Of a DNA stretch of 44,320 nucleotides, positions 17,258-25,852 are shown one piece after another. This DNA is from Thomasclavelia spiroformis (GTDB taxonomy: Bacteria > Bacillota_I > Bacilli_A > Erysipelotrichales > Coprobacillaceae). A program made the translations under genes and the position numbers. Location of the stretch: contig JAGZCC010000013.1 of NCBI GenBank assembly GCA_018369555.1, forward strand, positions 1 through 44,320, given 5' to 3'. The notes under the pieces were generated by a model that made no database searches, was not told where the DNA came from, and saw only the letters and a program-made list of their open reading frames with translations. How positions within the stretch are numbered: the stretch's first letter is position 1; each line of letters begins with the position of its first letter.

Positions 17258-17640
17258 ATATTACACTTGTTATAAAGTAACCTCTGTCAAGTAAAAACGA
17301 TCACAATTAAAATATTCAATTGTAGATCAATGACATACAAGAGCTATCTAAACAAATCATCGATAGATAATCAATCCACTCTATTATTCGTGGCTTGGTT
17401 ATCTCAGGTTAATGATCCATCGAATATAGTTTTATAATCTTTCAGCGTGGATCAATAGTAAATTTATGCAATTATTCTCGCAACTTGATAATTGCATAAC
17501 TATTGCCAAAAAAAGTGTATCATAAATAACTAGACCTGTTGTTATTTAAATTAGCTCTTCTATATCATCGATCATTTTGTTTATTACTAGATAAAGTACT
17601 TTATAACGCCTCCTTTCTTTTAAATTTTTTTAAATATTCA
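17258..17640 (-). other. Gene-free structured stretch beside the IS110 remnant (possible guide-RNA region)
   Basis: No ORF with a ribosome site. At least three hairpins stand in series: CTATCT/AGATAG-like around 17345-17372; TGATCCA (17413-17419) with TGGATCA (17448-17454), enclosing 28 bases; and a perfect 12-bp stem TTATGCAATTAT (17464-17475)/ATAATTGCATAA (17488-17499). It lies on the 3' side of the degenerate transposase. IS1111-type members of the IS110 family encode their guide (bridge/seek) RNA on that side, so this may be its remnant; that is inference. An AAGGAGGCG motif at about 17607-17616 (minus) has no start codon at a useful distance. Confidence 0.4.
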
Positions 17641-18613
17641 TTAATAGATATTTCCAGTCTTCATAACTCATATGAAACAAGCTAGTTTGCTGGCAACTGC
17701 TACTATGGCTTTATTATAAGGAACGTTTCTTTGAATCAATCTATCATATCTTTTCTTTAATCTTTCTGCTACTTTATTTGCATATGCAATTACATCAGCA
17801 TCTTGTCCTTTTAGTAATGAAGTTGTATTACACTTTTCACCACTTAATTATTTTCCGCATGTAAGGCCAGTAAAAAAGTACATGCTTTTGCATTTGGAAA
17901 ACAATTAAAATCTGATGTTTCAACTTGAATAGTCATCGCACTGAAAGTATCTACACCTTTAAAACATCTAAGTTTAGATACATTTTCTTCGTATCTTTCT
18001 GTATGATATAAATCTTTCTATTTTATCTACTAGTAAATCATATTGTGCTAAATATTCATTTAATATCACTTTTTCAATAAGCTCTATTTCTAAATTTCTT
18101 AGCCATTTAATATAAGATATAGTCCATTTTGATTTACCTTCATAGTTATAGCCAAGTCTTAAAACATAAGCTAAGATTTGTTGTTTTACTTTCTTTAACT
18201 CTTTTTTTAACTATTAGTCATTCTTATATACTCTTTAACTTTTAAATCTTCATCATCAAAAATATGTACAGCTTTATATGTTCCATTAGCTAAATTAACA
18301 GCGATATTTCTGGCATCCATTTTATCCGTTTAAACTACTTTATTTTTTGATGAAAAATGCATTGTTGTAGGTACTAATATATCACAATCAATTTCTAATA
18401 TTTTTAGACTTTTATATAAAGAAAAACCTAAACAACCAGCTTCATAACCACATTTTTGGATTTTTCTTTAATTTTTTAAATATACTTCTTAATCTATTTT
18501 ACATCTAAAGCTATTTTAACTTCTCTTGAAATCTCACCGCTTTCTTTATCATAACAGCATAAACTATATGAATTTTTATGAACACCCATCCCTACAAATA
18601 ATATTCTTTTCAT
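17641..18613 (-). pseudogene. Degenerate IS110-family transposase
   Basis: The minus strand begins MKRILFVGMGVHKNSYSLCC, matching the DEDD N terminus of IS110 transposases (normally GIDVHK, here with the catalytic Asp changed to Gly). Further fragments in several frames are CGYEAGCLGFSL-like, TDKMDARNIAVNLANGTYKAV, LRCFKGVDTFSAMTIQVE, DADVIAYANK, KKRYDRLIQRN and VPYNKAIVAVASKLACF, in family order. There are many in-frame stops (TAG and TAA within the first 60 codons), frameshifts and an internal deletion; the whole is ~970 bases against ~1200 for an intact gene. No terminal inverted repeats are expected for the family and I see none. It is inactive. Confidence 0.85.
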
Positions 18614-18693
18614 ATGACTTACTATTGTCGTTATGGTATCGACTTAATTGTATTTTCATTTCAAGTATGAATCGTAATTCACGAATTGACAAT

Positions 18694-18760
18694 TAGGAGA
18701 TCACTTTATATTATCTCCTATTAATATTTTATCATTATTTGTGCATTATGCACAAATAAT
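18694..18760. repeat. Two adjacent perfect hairpins upstream of the IS110 remnant
   Basis: TAGGAGAT (18694-18701) with ATCTCCTA (18713-18720), and ATTATTTGTGCA (18734-18745) with TGCACAAATAAT (18749-18760), the latter followed by CTTAATTTTTTT. The second may be a terminator or operator, or mark an IS end. Confidence 0.5.
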
Positions 18761-18859
18761 CTTAATTTTTTTATAATATTTGTCTCTTTTATTGTTAAAG
18801 TAATGTTATATAATATTATTGTATTAAAAATAAGACATATTATACAAGGAGGAATTTAT

Positions 18860-18988
18860 ATGAACAGCATGTATGGTTATTTTATAGTTGATAATAATTA
18901 TGATAATTATCCCGCATGGATAAAAAGCGAAAACTATATTTTTTGTGAAAATTTCTCAAAGATTTTAAAATATTTAAAAAAGCATTAA
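18860..18988 (+). CDS. Small protein, 42 residues, unknown function
   Basis: A 42-codon ORF from the ATG at 18860, with an excellent site (AAGGAGG, seven bases spacing). An ATG at 18803 in the same frame lacks a site. The product MNSMYGYFIVDNNYDNYPAW... is rich in Tyr, Asn and Asp, with a basic amphipathic C terminus ending LKYLKKH and no membrane segment. No family is recognised. It is followed 36 bases later by a strong terminator, which supports a real transcription unit. Confidence 0.6.
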   Translation: MNSMYGYFIVDNNYDNYPAWIKSENYIFCENFSKILKYLKKH

Positions 18989-19024
18989 TAACTGTTACCA
19001 CTAATTAAATAATATTTCTAAATT

Positions 19025-19061
19025 AAAAACTACTGAAATATCAATATTATCAGTAGTTTTT
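19025..19061. terminator. Bidirectional terminator after fabZ and the small ORF
   Basis: AAAAACTACTGA (19025-19036) pairs perfectly with TCAGTAGTTTTT (19050-19061). It ends the long leftward fatty acid operon and the rightward 42-codon unit. Confidence 0.85.
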
Positions 19062-19069
19062 ATCTATTT

Positions 19070-19495
19070 TTATTGAACTGCAAAAGTTAATTCAGCTTTA
19101 CAAACAACTTTACCATTTACTTTCGCAATTGCTTCACCAATTCCAATCGGTCCTTTTTGTTTAGTTAAAACACATTCCATTTCTAGTACATCACCTGGTA
19201 CAACTTGTCCTTTGAATTTACATTTATTAATTCCCCCAAAGAAAGCAATCTTACCTTTATTTTCTTCTTTAGAAAGAATTGCAATACACCCAACTTGTGC
19301 CAATGCCTCAACAATTAAAACCCCAGGCATGACATGATGTTGTGGAAAATGCCCACAAAAATGCATCTCATTTACGCTAACACATTTAATTCCTTTTGCC
19401 CATTGACCAGGTTCATAATCAGTTATACGATCAACTAAAGCAAATGGGTAACGATGTGGATTGATTTCTTGAATTTGATTACTATTTAATTCCAT
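19070..19495 (-). CDS. fabZ: 3-hydroxyacyl-[acyl-carrier-protein] dehydratase FabZ
   Basis: A 141-residue hot-dog-fold enzyme that dehydrates 3-hydroxyacyl-ACP in the elongation cycle. It has the family elements HRYPFALVDRI, the catalytic His49 in GHFPQHHVMPGV and Glu63 fourteen residues later in LIVEALAQVG. Length is typical. It is the last gene of the operon, three bases after fabF. No separate fabA, fabM or fabN isomerase gene is seen in the window, so the source of unsaturated fatty acids cannot be decided here. Confidence 0.96.
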   Translation of the reverse strand: MELNSNQIQEINPHRYPFALVDRITDYEPGQWAKGIKCVSVNEMHFCGHFPQHHVMPGVLIVEALAQVGCIAILSKEENKGKIAFFGGINKCKFKGQVVPGDVLEMECVLTKQKGPIGIGEAIAKVNGKVVCKAELTFAVQ

Positions 19496-19498
19496 CTT

Positions 19499-20740
19499 CT
19501 ATTCTCCATATTTCTTAAATACAATCGTAGCATTATGTCCACCAAACCCTAATGAATTTGACATTGCAACATTTACTTCTTGTTCTCTTCCTTTATTTGG
19601 TACAATATCTAAATCACAAAATGGATCAGGTGTTGTGTAATTGATTGTTGGCGGAATAAATCCTTCTTCAATTGCTTTAACACAAATAAGTCCTTCAATA
19701 CCTCCAGCTGCTCCTAAACAATGTCCGGTATTTCCTTTAGTTGAAGAAACTGCAACATTACTAGCGGCATCTTTTAACGCTGTTTTAATTGCCATAGTTT
19801 CACCTTTATCATTTAATGGTGTACTTGTACCATGGGCATTGATATATGTTACATCCTCAGGTTTGATGTTAGCATCTTCTAATGCATTGATCATTGCTTT
19901 AGCACCACCTGACCCATCTTCTAAAGGAGCTGTGATATGATATGCATCACAACTAACTCCATAACCGATCATTTCACAATAAATATGAGCCCCCCTAGCT
20001 TTTGCATGTTCTAGTTCTTCAAGGACAATTATTCCAGCGCCTTCTCCCATGACAAAACCACTTCGGTTTGCATCAAAAGGAATTGATGCACGAGCTGGAT
20101 CATTGTTATCACAAAGAGCTTTCATTGAAGAAAACCCGCCAATTCCAAGTGGCGTAATACTAGCTTCAGCTCCCCCTGCAACAACAATTTCTTGATATCC
20201 ATCACGAATATTTCTAAAAGCATCACCAATTGCATTTGTTCCACCAGCGCATGCTGTAACTGGACAAGTACAAATCCCCTTAGCACCTAGTTCAATTGCT
20301 ATATTTCCAGCTGCTAGATTAGTAATTGCCATTGGTACAAAGAAAGGTGAGACGCGATCATATCCCTTTTCCAATCCTTTACTATGATCTTTTTCAATTG
20401 TTGCAAGACCACCAATCCCACTAGAAACTACTACACCAAAGCGATCGGCATTAATATCTTCTATTTTTAGCCCAGCATCTTTAAATGCTTCTTTTGCAGC
20501 TATTACACCAAATTGAGTAAATCGATCCATTTTACGAATTGCTTTTTTATCTAAATAATCAGTTGGATTAAAATCTTTAACTTCACCAGCAATTTTTACT
20601 TTTGTTAATTCTTTATCATAACATGTTATTTCTGTAATCCCACAAACTCCGTCTTTAATACTTTTCCAAGTTTCTTCTACATTATGACCAATTGCATTAA
20701 TTGTTCCTAATCCAGTAACTACAACTCTTCTTCTTTCCAT
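19499..20740 (-). CDS. fabF: 3-oxoacyl-[acyl-carrier-protein] synthase II FabF
   Basis: A 413-residue condensing enzyme that elongates acyl-ACP with malonyl-ACP. VVVTGLGTINAIG opens the thiolase fold; the Cys-His-His catalytic set is visible in CPVTACAGGTN, NAHGTSTPLND and KGNTGHCLGAAGG. AAGGAG precedes two adjacent ATGs (20743 and 20740); spacing favours the second. The gene starts about ten bases after fabG. Confidence 0.96.
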   Translation of the reverse strand: MERRRVVVTGLGTINAIGHNVEETWKSIKDGVCGITEITCYDKELTKVKIAGEVKDFNPTDYLDKKAIRKMDRFTQFGVIAAKEAFKDAGLKIEDINADRFGVVVSSGIGGLATIEKDHSKGLEKGYDRVSPFFVPMAITNLAAGNIAIELGAKGICTCPVTACAGGTNAIGDAFRNIRDGYQEIVVAGGAEASITPLGIGGFSSMKALCDNNDPARASIPFDANRSGFVMGEGAGIIVLEELEHAKARGAHIYCEMIGYGVSCDAYHITAPLEDGSGGAKAMINALEDANIKPEDVTYINAHGTSTPLNDKGETMAIKTALKDAASNVAVSSTKGNTGHCLGAAGGIEGLICVKAIEEGFIPPTINYTTPDPFCDLDIVPNKGREQEVNVAMSNSLGFGGHNATIVFKKYGE

Positions 20741-20751
20741 CATATCTCTCC

Positions 20752-21504
20752 TTACATTGCCATTCCACCATCAACATGGATAGTTTGACCAGTAATGTAT
20801 TTTGCATCATCACTAGCTAAGAAAACTACAGTATTAGCAATATCACTAACCTCGCCAAAAACACCTAATGGAATTTGTTTAGCCATACTATCTTTAATAT
20901 CATCAGGTAAAACATCTGTCATTGCTGTTTTAATAAAACCAGGAGCAATAGCATTAACAGTAATTCCACGACTACCAACTTCACGTGCTAAAGACATTGT
21001 CATACCAATAATTCCAGCTTTACTAGCAGAATAATTTACTTGACCTGCATTTCCCATTACGCCAACTACTGAAGACATTGAAATAATTCTTCCATAACGT
21101 TGTTTCATCATAATTTTGGTAGCGTGTTTCATACAATTCCATGTACCCTTTAAATTAACATCAATTACAGCATCAAAATCATTTTCTTTCATTCGCATTA
21201 ATAATCCATCTTTAGTAATACCAGCATTATTAACTAAAACATCAACTCTTCCAAACTCTTTTACAACATCTTTAAACATTTTTTCAGTTTCTTCAAACGA
21301 AGCAACATTTGCTTGTACTAACATAACAGTCGCACCTAAGCTTTCTAATTCAGTTTTAGTCACTTTAGCAATTGCTTCATTATCACCAAAATCAACATAA
21401 TTTACAACTATTTTAGCTCCCTCACGGGCACATGTTAAACAGATTTCTTTACCTATTCCCTGGGCTCCACCTGTTACTAAAACCACTTTATCCTTTAGTT
21501 TCAT
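20752..21504 (-). CDS. fabG: 3-oxoacyl-[acyl-carrier-protein] reductase FabG
   Basis: A 250-residue short-chain dehydrogenase that reduces 3-oxoacyl-ACP with NADPH. It shows the TGGAQGIGKE cofactor loop, NNAG (LVNNAGITKDGLL), the catalytic Ser in ISMSSVVGV and YSASK with Tyr and Lys, and the family C terminus GQTIHVDGGMAM. It starts one base after the fabD stop codon. Confidence 0.96.
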   Translation of the reverse strand: MKLKDKVVLVTGGAQGIGKEICLTCAREGAKIVVNYVDFGDNEAIAKVTKTELESLGATVMLVQANVASFEETEKMFKDVVKEFGRVDVLVNNAGITKDGLLMRMKENDFDAVIDVNLKGTWNCMKHATKIMMKQRYGRIISMSSVVGVMGNAGQVNYSASKAGIIGMTMSLAREVGSRGITVNAIAPGFIKTAMTDVLPDDIKDSMAKQIPLGVFGEVSDIANTVVFLASDDAKYITGQTIHVDGGMAM

Positions 21505-21505
21505 G

Positions 21506-22438
21506 TTATTCTCCTTTTAACCCCATTAATGTTTTTTCTAATGACGCCTGATCTTCAACTTGATACGTTTTAATACTTTTATCTATTTTTCTAATAAAAC
21601 CACTCAATACTTTTCCTGGACCAATTTCAATAATTGTATCCACCCCTTTAGCAATCATATAACGAATACTATCTTCAAAATAAACTGATGACATAACTTG
21701 TTTTTCTAACATTTTTGCAATAGTAGTATTAGATTCTAATTCCTTGGCTGAACTATTAAATACAACTGGTATTTGCATTTCATTAAAAGTTACAGTAGCA
21801 AACTTTTCTTTAAGCTCTTTACTTGCTGAAACTAATAATTCAGTATGAAATGGACCACTAGTATTTAAAGCAATTGCACGACGTGCTCCTTTTTCTAACG
21901 CTAACTCACTAGCTCTAGTTACTGCTTCTACTTCTCCAGCAATAACTAATTGACCAGGACAATTGTAATTAGCAATTACAACAAAACCTAAATCTTTAGC
22001 TTCATTAACTGCTTCACTCAACAATTCACGATCTAAACCAATAATTGCAAACATCTTACTTTCTATCCCTGCAACTGCTCTTTCCATAGCTTGACCACGA
22101 AAACGAACTAGATCAATCGCATCATTATCAGTTAATACACCAGCTGCATTTAATGCTGAATATTCACCTAAACTCAACCCTGCAACATAATCAGGTATAA
22201 CTCCATTTTCTTTTAATAATTTTGTAGCAATTATTGCAACACTAACCATACATGGCTGTGTATTACTTGTTTTTGATAATTCTTCAATTGGACCTTCAAA
22301 ACATAATTTTTTTACATCAATATCTAAATCAATATTATCAAAAACATCTTTAGCTATCTGATAATTATCATAAAATGACTTACCCATTCCAACTACTTGA
22401 CTACCTTGTCCAGCATAAACAAATCCAATTTTACCCAT
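21506..22438 (-). CDS. fabD: Malonyl CoA-acyl carrier protein transacylase FabD
   Basis: A 310-residue acyltransferase that loads malonyl groups from CoA onto ACP. FVYAGQGSQVVGMGK opens the fold, the nucleophile elbow is GLSLGEYSAL (Ser; usually GHSLGE), and the catalytic His is in SGPFHTELL. The start overlaps the stop of the upstream gene (TAATG), giving tight coupling. Confidence 0.95.
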   Translation of the reverse strand: MGKIGFVYAGQGSQVVGMGKSFYDNYQIAKDVFDNIDLDIDVKKLCFEGPIEELSKTSNTQPCMVSVAIIATKLLKENGVIPDYVAGLSLGEYSALNAAGVLTDNDAIDLVRFRGQAMERAVAGIESKMFAIIGLDRELLSEAVNEAKDLGFVVIANYNCPGQLVIAGEVEAVTRASELALEKGARRAIALNTSGPFHTELLVSASKELKEKFATVTFNEMQIPVVFNSSAKELESNTTIAKMLEKQVMSSVYFEDSIRYMIAKGVDTIIEIGPGKVLSGFIRKIDKSIKTYQVEDQASLEKTLMGLKGE

Positions 22439-23502
22439 TACTTAAGACCCTCTTTCAACTCATCCATTAACTCTTTTACTGTCACAATTTTATCATTACG
22501 ATATCCATTACTTCCACTAAAAACCAAACCTTCATCAAGATTTCCCTTTACTGCATTGATCAATGCCTCACTTATACAATATGGTGTAGTTTTAATATCG
22601 CATGGCACTAAACAGTTATAACACCTTTTTATCGGGATCTTCTTTTCTATTTTTAATCTTTCCGTAAACTTTGTCATGATTGCTCTACCTGGCATTCCTA
22701 CTGGTGATTTAACAATTTCTATATCTTCTTTTTTAGCATCAATAAATGCTTGTTTATAATTATCACTCGCATCACATTCCTTAGTACAAATAAAACGTGT
22801 TGCCATTTGTACACCATCAGCACCTAAATCCAAATATTTTTGAATATCTTTACTGTCATAAATACCACCTGCAACAAAAATTGGTATTTCTTTTTGATAT
22901 TTTTCAACAAAAGGCTGGATTGTTTCTTTTACTTCTTTAAAAATATCAGCTAAATTTGCTGTAGTTTTATTCAAAACATCCGCTTCATGAAATCCTAAAT
23001 GCCCCCCAGCTTCACTACCTTCAATAACAACAAAATCAGGTACTACTTTAAATTTACGATCCCATGTTTTACAAACCAATTTAGCTGCTTTACCACTTGA
23101 AACAATTGGTGCAAGCTTAATTCCAGTATCTTTTACTAAACTAGGTAAATTTAACGGTAAGCCCGCACCTGAAATAATTGCATCAATTTTATTTTTTACA
23201 GCAACTTCTACCATTCCTGTATAATCACTAAGAGCAACCATTGCATTAATAGCAACAATCCCTTTACCACCTGCAATTTCCTTAGCTTTTTTAATTTCAT
23301 TAGCTAATTCACGACGATTAACTTCTACTGTATTTTTTTCAAAATCCGCTGCTTTATACCCAGGCTGAGCTGTAGAAATAACTCCCATTCCACCATTTAA
23401 AGCAACATTTCCTGCTAAATTTCCAAGTGAAATACCTACACCCATCCCTCCTTGGATTATCGGTACTTCAAGCGTCATTTCACCAATTTTTACGCTCTTC
23501 AT
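22438..23502 (-). CDS. FabK-like / nitronate monooxygenase family flavoprotein with C-terminal Cys cluster
   Basis: A 354-residue TIM-barrel flavoprotein of the NPD/2-nitropropane dioxygenase superfamily: PIIQGGMGVGISLG, IEGSEAGGHLGFHE and FVAGGIYDSKDIQKYL with GADGVQMATRF (FMN phosphate site). It is clearly related to the adjacent FabK but ~40 residues longer; the extra C-terminal region has CYNCLVPCDIKTTPYC, four Cys in 16 residues, suggesting a metal or Fe-S site. The normal substrate is unknown; its place between fabK and fabD, abutting both, suggests a role in lipid synthesis or in detoxifying its by-products. It is annotated elsewhere as nitronate monooxygenase. Confidence 0.85.
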   Translation of the reverse strand: MKSVKIGEMTLEVPIIQGGMGVGISLGNLAGNVALNGGMGVISTAQPGYKAADFEKNTVEVNRRELANEIKKAKEIAGGKGIVAINAMVALSDYTGMVEVAVKNKIDAIISGAGLPLNLPSLVKDTGIKLAPIVSSGKAAKLVCKTWDRKFKVVPDFVVIEGSEAGGHLGFHEADVLNKTTANLADIFKEVKETIQPFVEKYQKEIPIFVAGGIYDSKDIQKYLDLGADGVQMATRFICTKECDASDNYKQAFIDAKKEDIEIVKSPVGMPGRAIMTKFTERLKIEKKIPIKRCYNCLVPCDIKTTPYCISEALINAVKGNLDEGLVFSGSNGYRNDKIVTVKELMDELKEGLK

Positions 23503-23504
23503 AT

Positions 23505-24437
23505 TTAAAACTCACTTTCCAGTCTTTTAAACTCTTGATTACAATCATCAAATAACTCTTTAATAATTGTTGCTACCGGCTTTATTTCATGTACCATTCC
23601 CGCAACTTGTCCTGCCATTAGTGAACCTGTATCGATATCACCTTCAAGAACTGCTCTTTTTAAAGAACCTAAAGTATATTTTTCAAGTTCCATCATATCA
23701 GCACCTTCTTTTTCACGTCTGATATATTCTTTAGCCATTTTATTTTTAATAATTCTAACTGGTGTCCCAGCAATTCTTCCTGTTACAGTTGTACTTGTAT
23801 CCTTCGCTTTGATAATTGCTTGTTTATAATTATCATGAATCGGGCATTCTTCACTTGCAAGTAAACATGTTCCTACTTGCACTCCACAAGCCCCAAGTGC
23901 ATAAGCTGCCAATAGTTGTTTACCACTAGCAATTCCTCCAGCAGCAACAACCGGAACATTCACCGCTGTTACAACTTGAGGAACTAATGCCATCGTTGTT
24001 AATTCTCCAATATGTCCTCCAGCCTCTGTTCCTTCGACAATAATTGCATCAATATCATATTTTTCTAAACGTTTAGCCAATGTAACGCTTGGTACTACTG
24101 GTAAAACTTTAATTCCAGCAGCTTTCCACGCTTCAATATATTTACCAGGATTTCCAGCTCCTGTTGTTACAATCGGTACTTTTTCATCAATTACTAATTG
24201 TGCCATTTCATCAGCACAAGGGTTAATTAACATAATATTTACACCAAATGGTTTATCAGTTAGACTACGGCAAATTTCAATATTCTTTTTTAAAGTAGCT
24301 GTATCCATACCACCTGCGCCAATCAGCCCTAAAGCTCCAGCATTTGATACACTAGCAGCAAATTCACCAGTTGCAATATTTGCCATTCCTCCTTGAATCA
24401 AAGGATATTTAATATTTAATATTTCATTTAATTTCAT
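23505..24437 (-). CDS. fabK: Enoyl-[acyl-carrier-protein] reductase II FabK
   Basis: A 310-residue FMN-dependent enoyl-ACP reductase, performing the last step of each elongation cycle. YPLIQGGMANIATGEFAASV, FGVNIMLINP, VEGTEAGGHIG and VAAGGIASGKQLLAA with GVQVGTCLLAS match FabK closely, as does the length. No fabI is in the operon, so this is the likely main enoyl reductase; FabK is characteristically insensitive to triclosan. It starts two to three bases after the fabH stop. Confidence 0.93.
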   Translation of the reverse strand: MKLNEILNIKYPLIQGGMANIATGEFAASVSNAGALGLIGAGGMDTATLKKNIEICRSLTDKPFGVNIMLINPCADEMAQLVIDEKVPIVTTGAGNPGKYIEAWKAAGIKVLPVVPSVTLAKRLEKYDIDAIIVEGTEAGGHIGELTTMALVPQVVTAVNVPVVAAGGIASGKQLLAAYALGACGVQVGTCLLASEECPIHDNYKQAIIKAKDTSTTVTGRIAGTPVRIIKNKMAKEYIRREKEGADMMELEKYTLGSLKRAVLEGDIDTGSLMAGQVAGMVHEIKPVATIIKELFDDCNQEFKRLESEF

Positions 24438-24440
24438 TTC

Positions 24441-25382
24441 TTAACTCCATTCTATCAATGTTGCACCCCAGGTTAAGCCACCACCAAAACCAACACAAAT
24501 AATTTTATCCCCACGATTCAACATTCCTTTTTCATTCATTTCACCTAAAGCAAGCGGAATACTTGCAGCTGATGTATTTCCATATTCTTGTAAATTTATA
24601 TAAAACTTTTCTTCAGTAGATTTCATTTTTTTATAAACATTTTTTATAATTCGATAATTTGCCTGATGACAAACTACATATTTAATATCATCAAGTGTTA
24701 ATGAAGTTTTTTCTAAAATAGCATTAATACTTTCAGGAATTGCATTAACAGCAAATTTAAAAACATCTTGACCTGCCATTGTAAGATAATGATTATTTTC
24801 ATTTTTATTGATTGCTGGAGCTTTTAATGCTTCTAAATTACCTGATGAATTACAATAACTAGCAAAAACCCCTGATCCTTTTGAAACAACAACAGCACCC
24901 GCACCATCACCAAACAATACACACGTATTACGATCTTTAAAATCAATAATTTTTGAAATTTCTTCACTACCGATTATTAAGGCATACTTATCACCCAAAT
25001 TTTGCAACAATGAATGCGCAACCGTCAATGCATAAACAAATCCACTACAAGCAGCATTTAAATCAAAGCACATCACTTCCTGTTCATTCAACCCTAAACG
25101 TTCTTGAATTAAACAGGCCATACTAGGGGTAAAATAATCAGGTGTCATTGTTGCACAAATAATTAAACCAATTCTATTTTTATCAATTTTTTCAATTGCT
25201 TTTAAAGCTGCCTGATAGCCCAAATCCATACAGCTTTCATTTTCTACAATATGTCTTTTCTTTATCCCTGTCCTAGAAACAATCCACCCATCTGATGTTT
25301 CAACCATTTTTTCCAAGTCAAAATTATCAAGAATTTTTTGCGGTGCATAATATCCAGTTGACAACACTTTTAATCCATCCAT
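24441..25382 (-). CDS. fabH: 3-oxoacyl-[acyl-carrier-protein] synthase III FabH
   Basis: A 313-residue initiating condensing enzyme that joins acyl-CoA to malonyl-ACP. It contains SDGWIVSRTGIKKRHI, the catalytic Cys in DLNAACSGFVYAL, His in VCHQANYRII and Asn in YGNTSAASIPLAL, ending with GFGGGLTWGATLIEW. The start is eight bases after the fabT stop codon. Confidence 0.96.
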   Translation of the reverse strand: MDGLKVLSTGYYAPQKILDNFDLEKMVETSDGWIVSRTGIKKRHIVENESCMDLGYQAALKAIEKIDKNRIGLIICATMTPDYFTPSMACLIQERLGLNEQEVMCFDLNAACSGFVYALTVAHSLLQNLGDKYALIIGSEEISKIIDFKDRNTCVLFGDGAGAVVVSKGSGVFASYCNSSGNLEALKAPAINKNENNHYLTMAGQDVFKFAVNAIPESINAILEKTSLTLDDIKYVVCHQANYRIIKNVYKKMKSTEEKFYINLQEYGNTSAASIPLALGEMNEKGMLNRGDKIICVGFGGGLTWGATLIEWS

Positions 25383-25390
25383 ACAATCTC

Positions 25391-25852
25391 CTAATATTTT
25401 TCTTTGACATCATCAAAGAAATAAACCAATTGTTGTAAAGACTTTATCAACAACTCATCATCAAGAACATGACTGTCTGCACAAACTTTATCAACCATTT
25501 CTTCATGAAACTCTCGATGAACTTTACAAACACGATTTCCCTTAGTTGTTAATTCTACCCTAATAATTCGCCGATCAAGAACATCTTTACGACGTTTTAC
25601 ATAACCTTTAACCTCTAATTTTTTAATTGCAGTTGTAACAGTTCCGTTTGTTAATGTTGCTTTTTCAGCAATATTAGACATCGCAGGATTAGGCAAAGAA
25701 CTAATTACATCGATTATATGTAACTCAGATAAACTTAAATCTGCCACACCTTTTCCTGTCATATATCTTCCTTCAATATCTAATATTTGATTAAATAATC
25801 TTACAAACAAATGATTAATTAATTCTCGATTTAAAATATCACGATTAGTCAT
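25391..25852 (-). CDS. fabT: MarR-family regulator of fatty acid synthesis FabT
   Basis: A 153-residue winged-helix MarR protein: LSELHIIDVISSLPNPAMSN, recognition helix TNGTVTTAIKKLEVKGYVKR and wing DVLDRRIIRVELT. Its position directly before fabH and the TTTGATNATCAAA-type operators at the operon promoter identify it as FabT, which represses fab and acc genes when charged with long-chain acyl-ACP. It overlaps the end of accA by eight bases. In streptococci and lactococci fabT stands first with fabH; here it lies mid-operon, behind the acc genes, so its own level follows operon expression. Confidence 0.9.
   Translation of the reverse strand: MTNRDILNRELINHLFVRLFNQILDIEGRYMTGKGVADLSLSELHIIDVISSLPNPAMSNIAEKATLTNGTVTTAIKKLEVKGYVKRRKDVLDRRIIRVELTTKGNRVCKVHREFHEEMVDKVCADSHVLDDELLIKSLQQLVYFFDDVKEKY

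Noticed and set aside
19641..21400. Rightward ORFs opposite fabF and fabG
   Set aside because: Antisense shadows of highly conserved genes.
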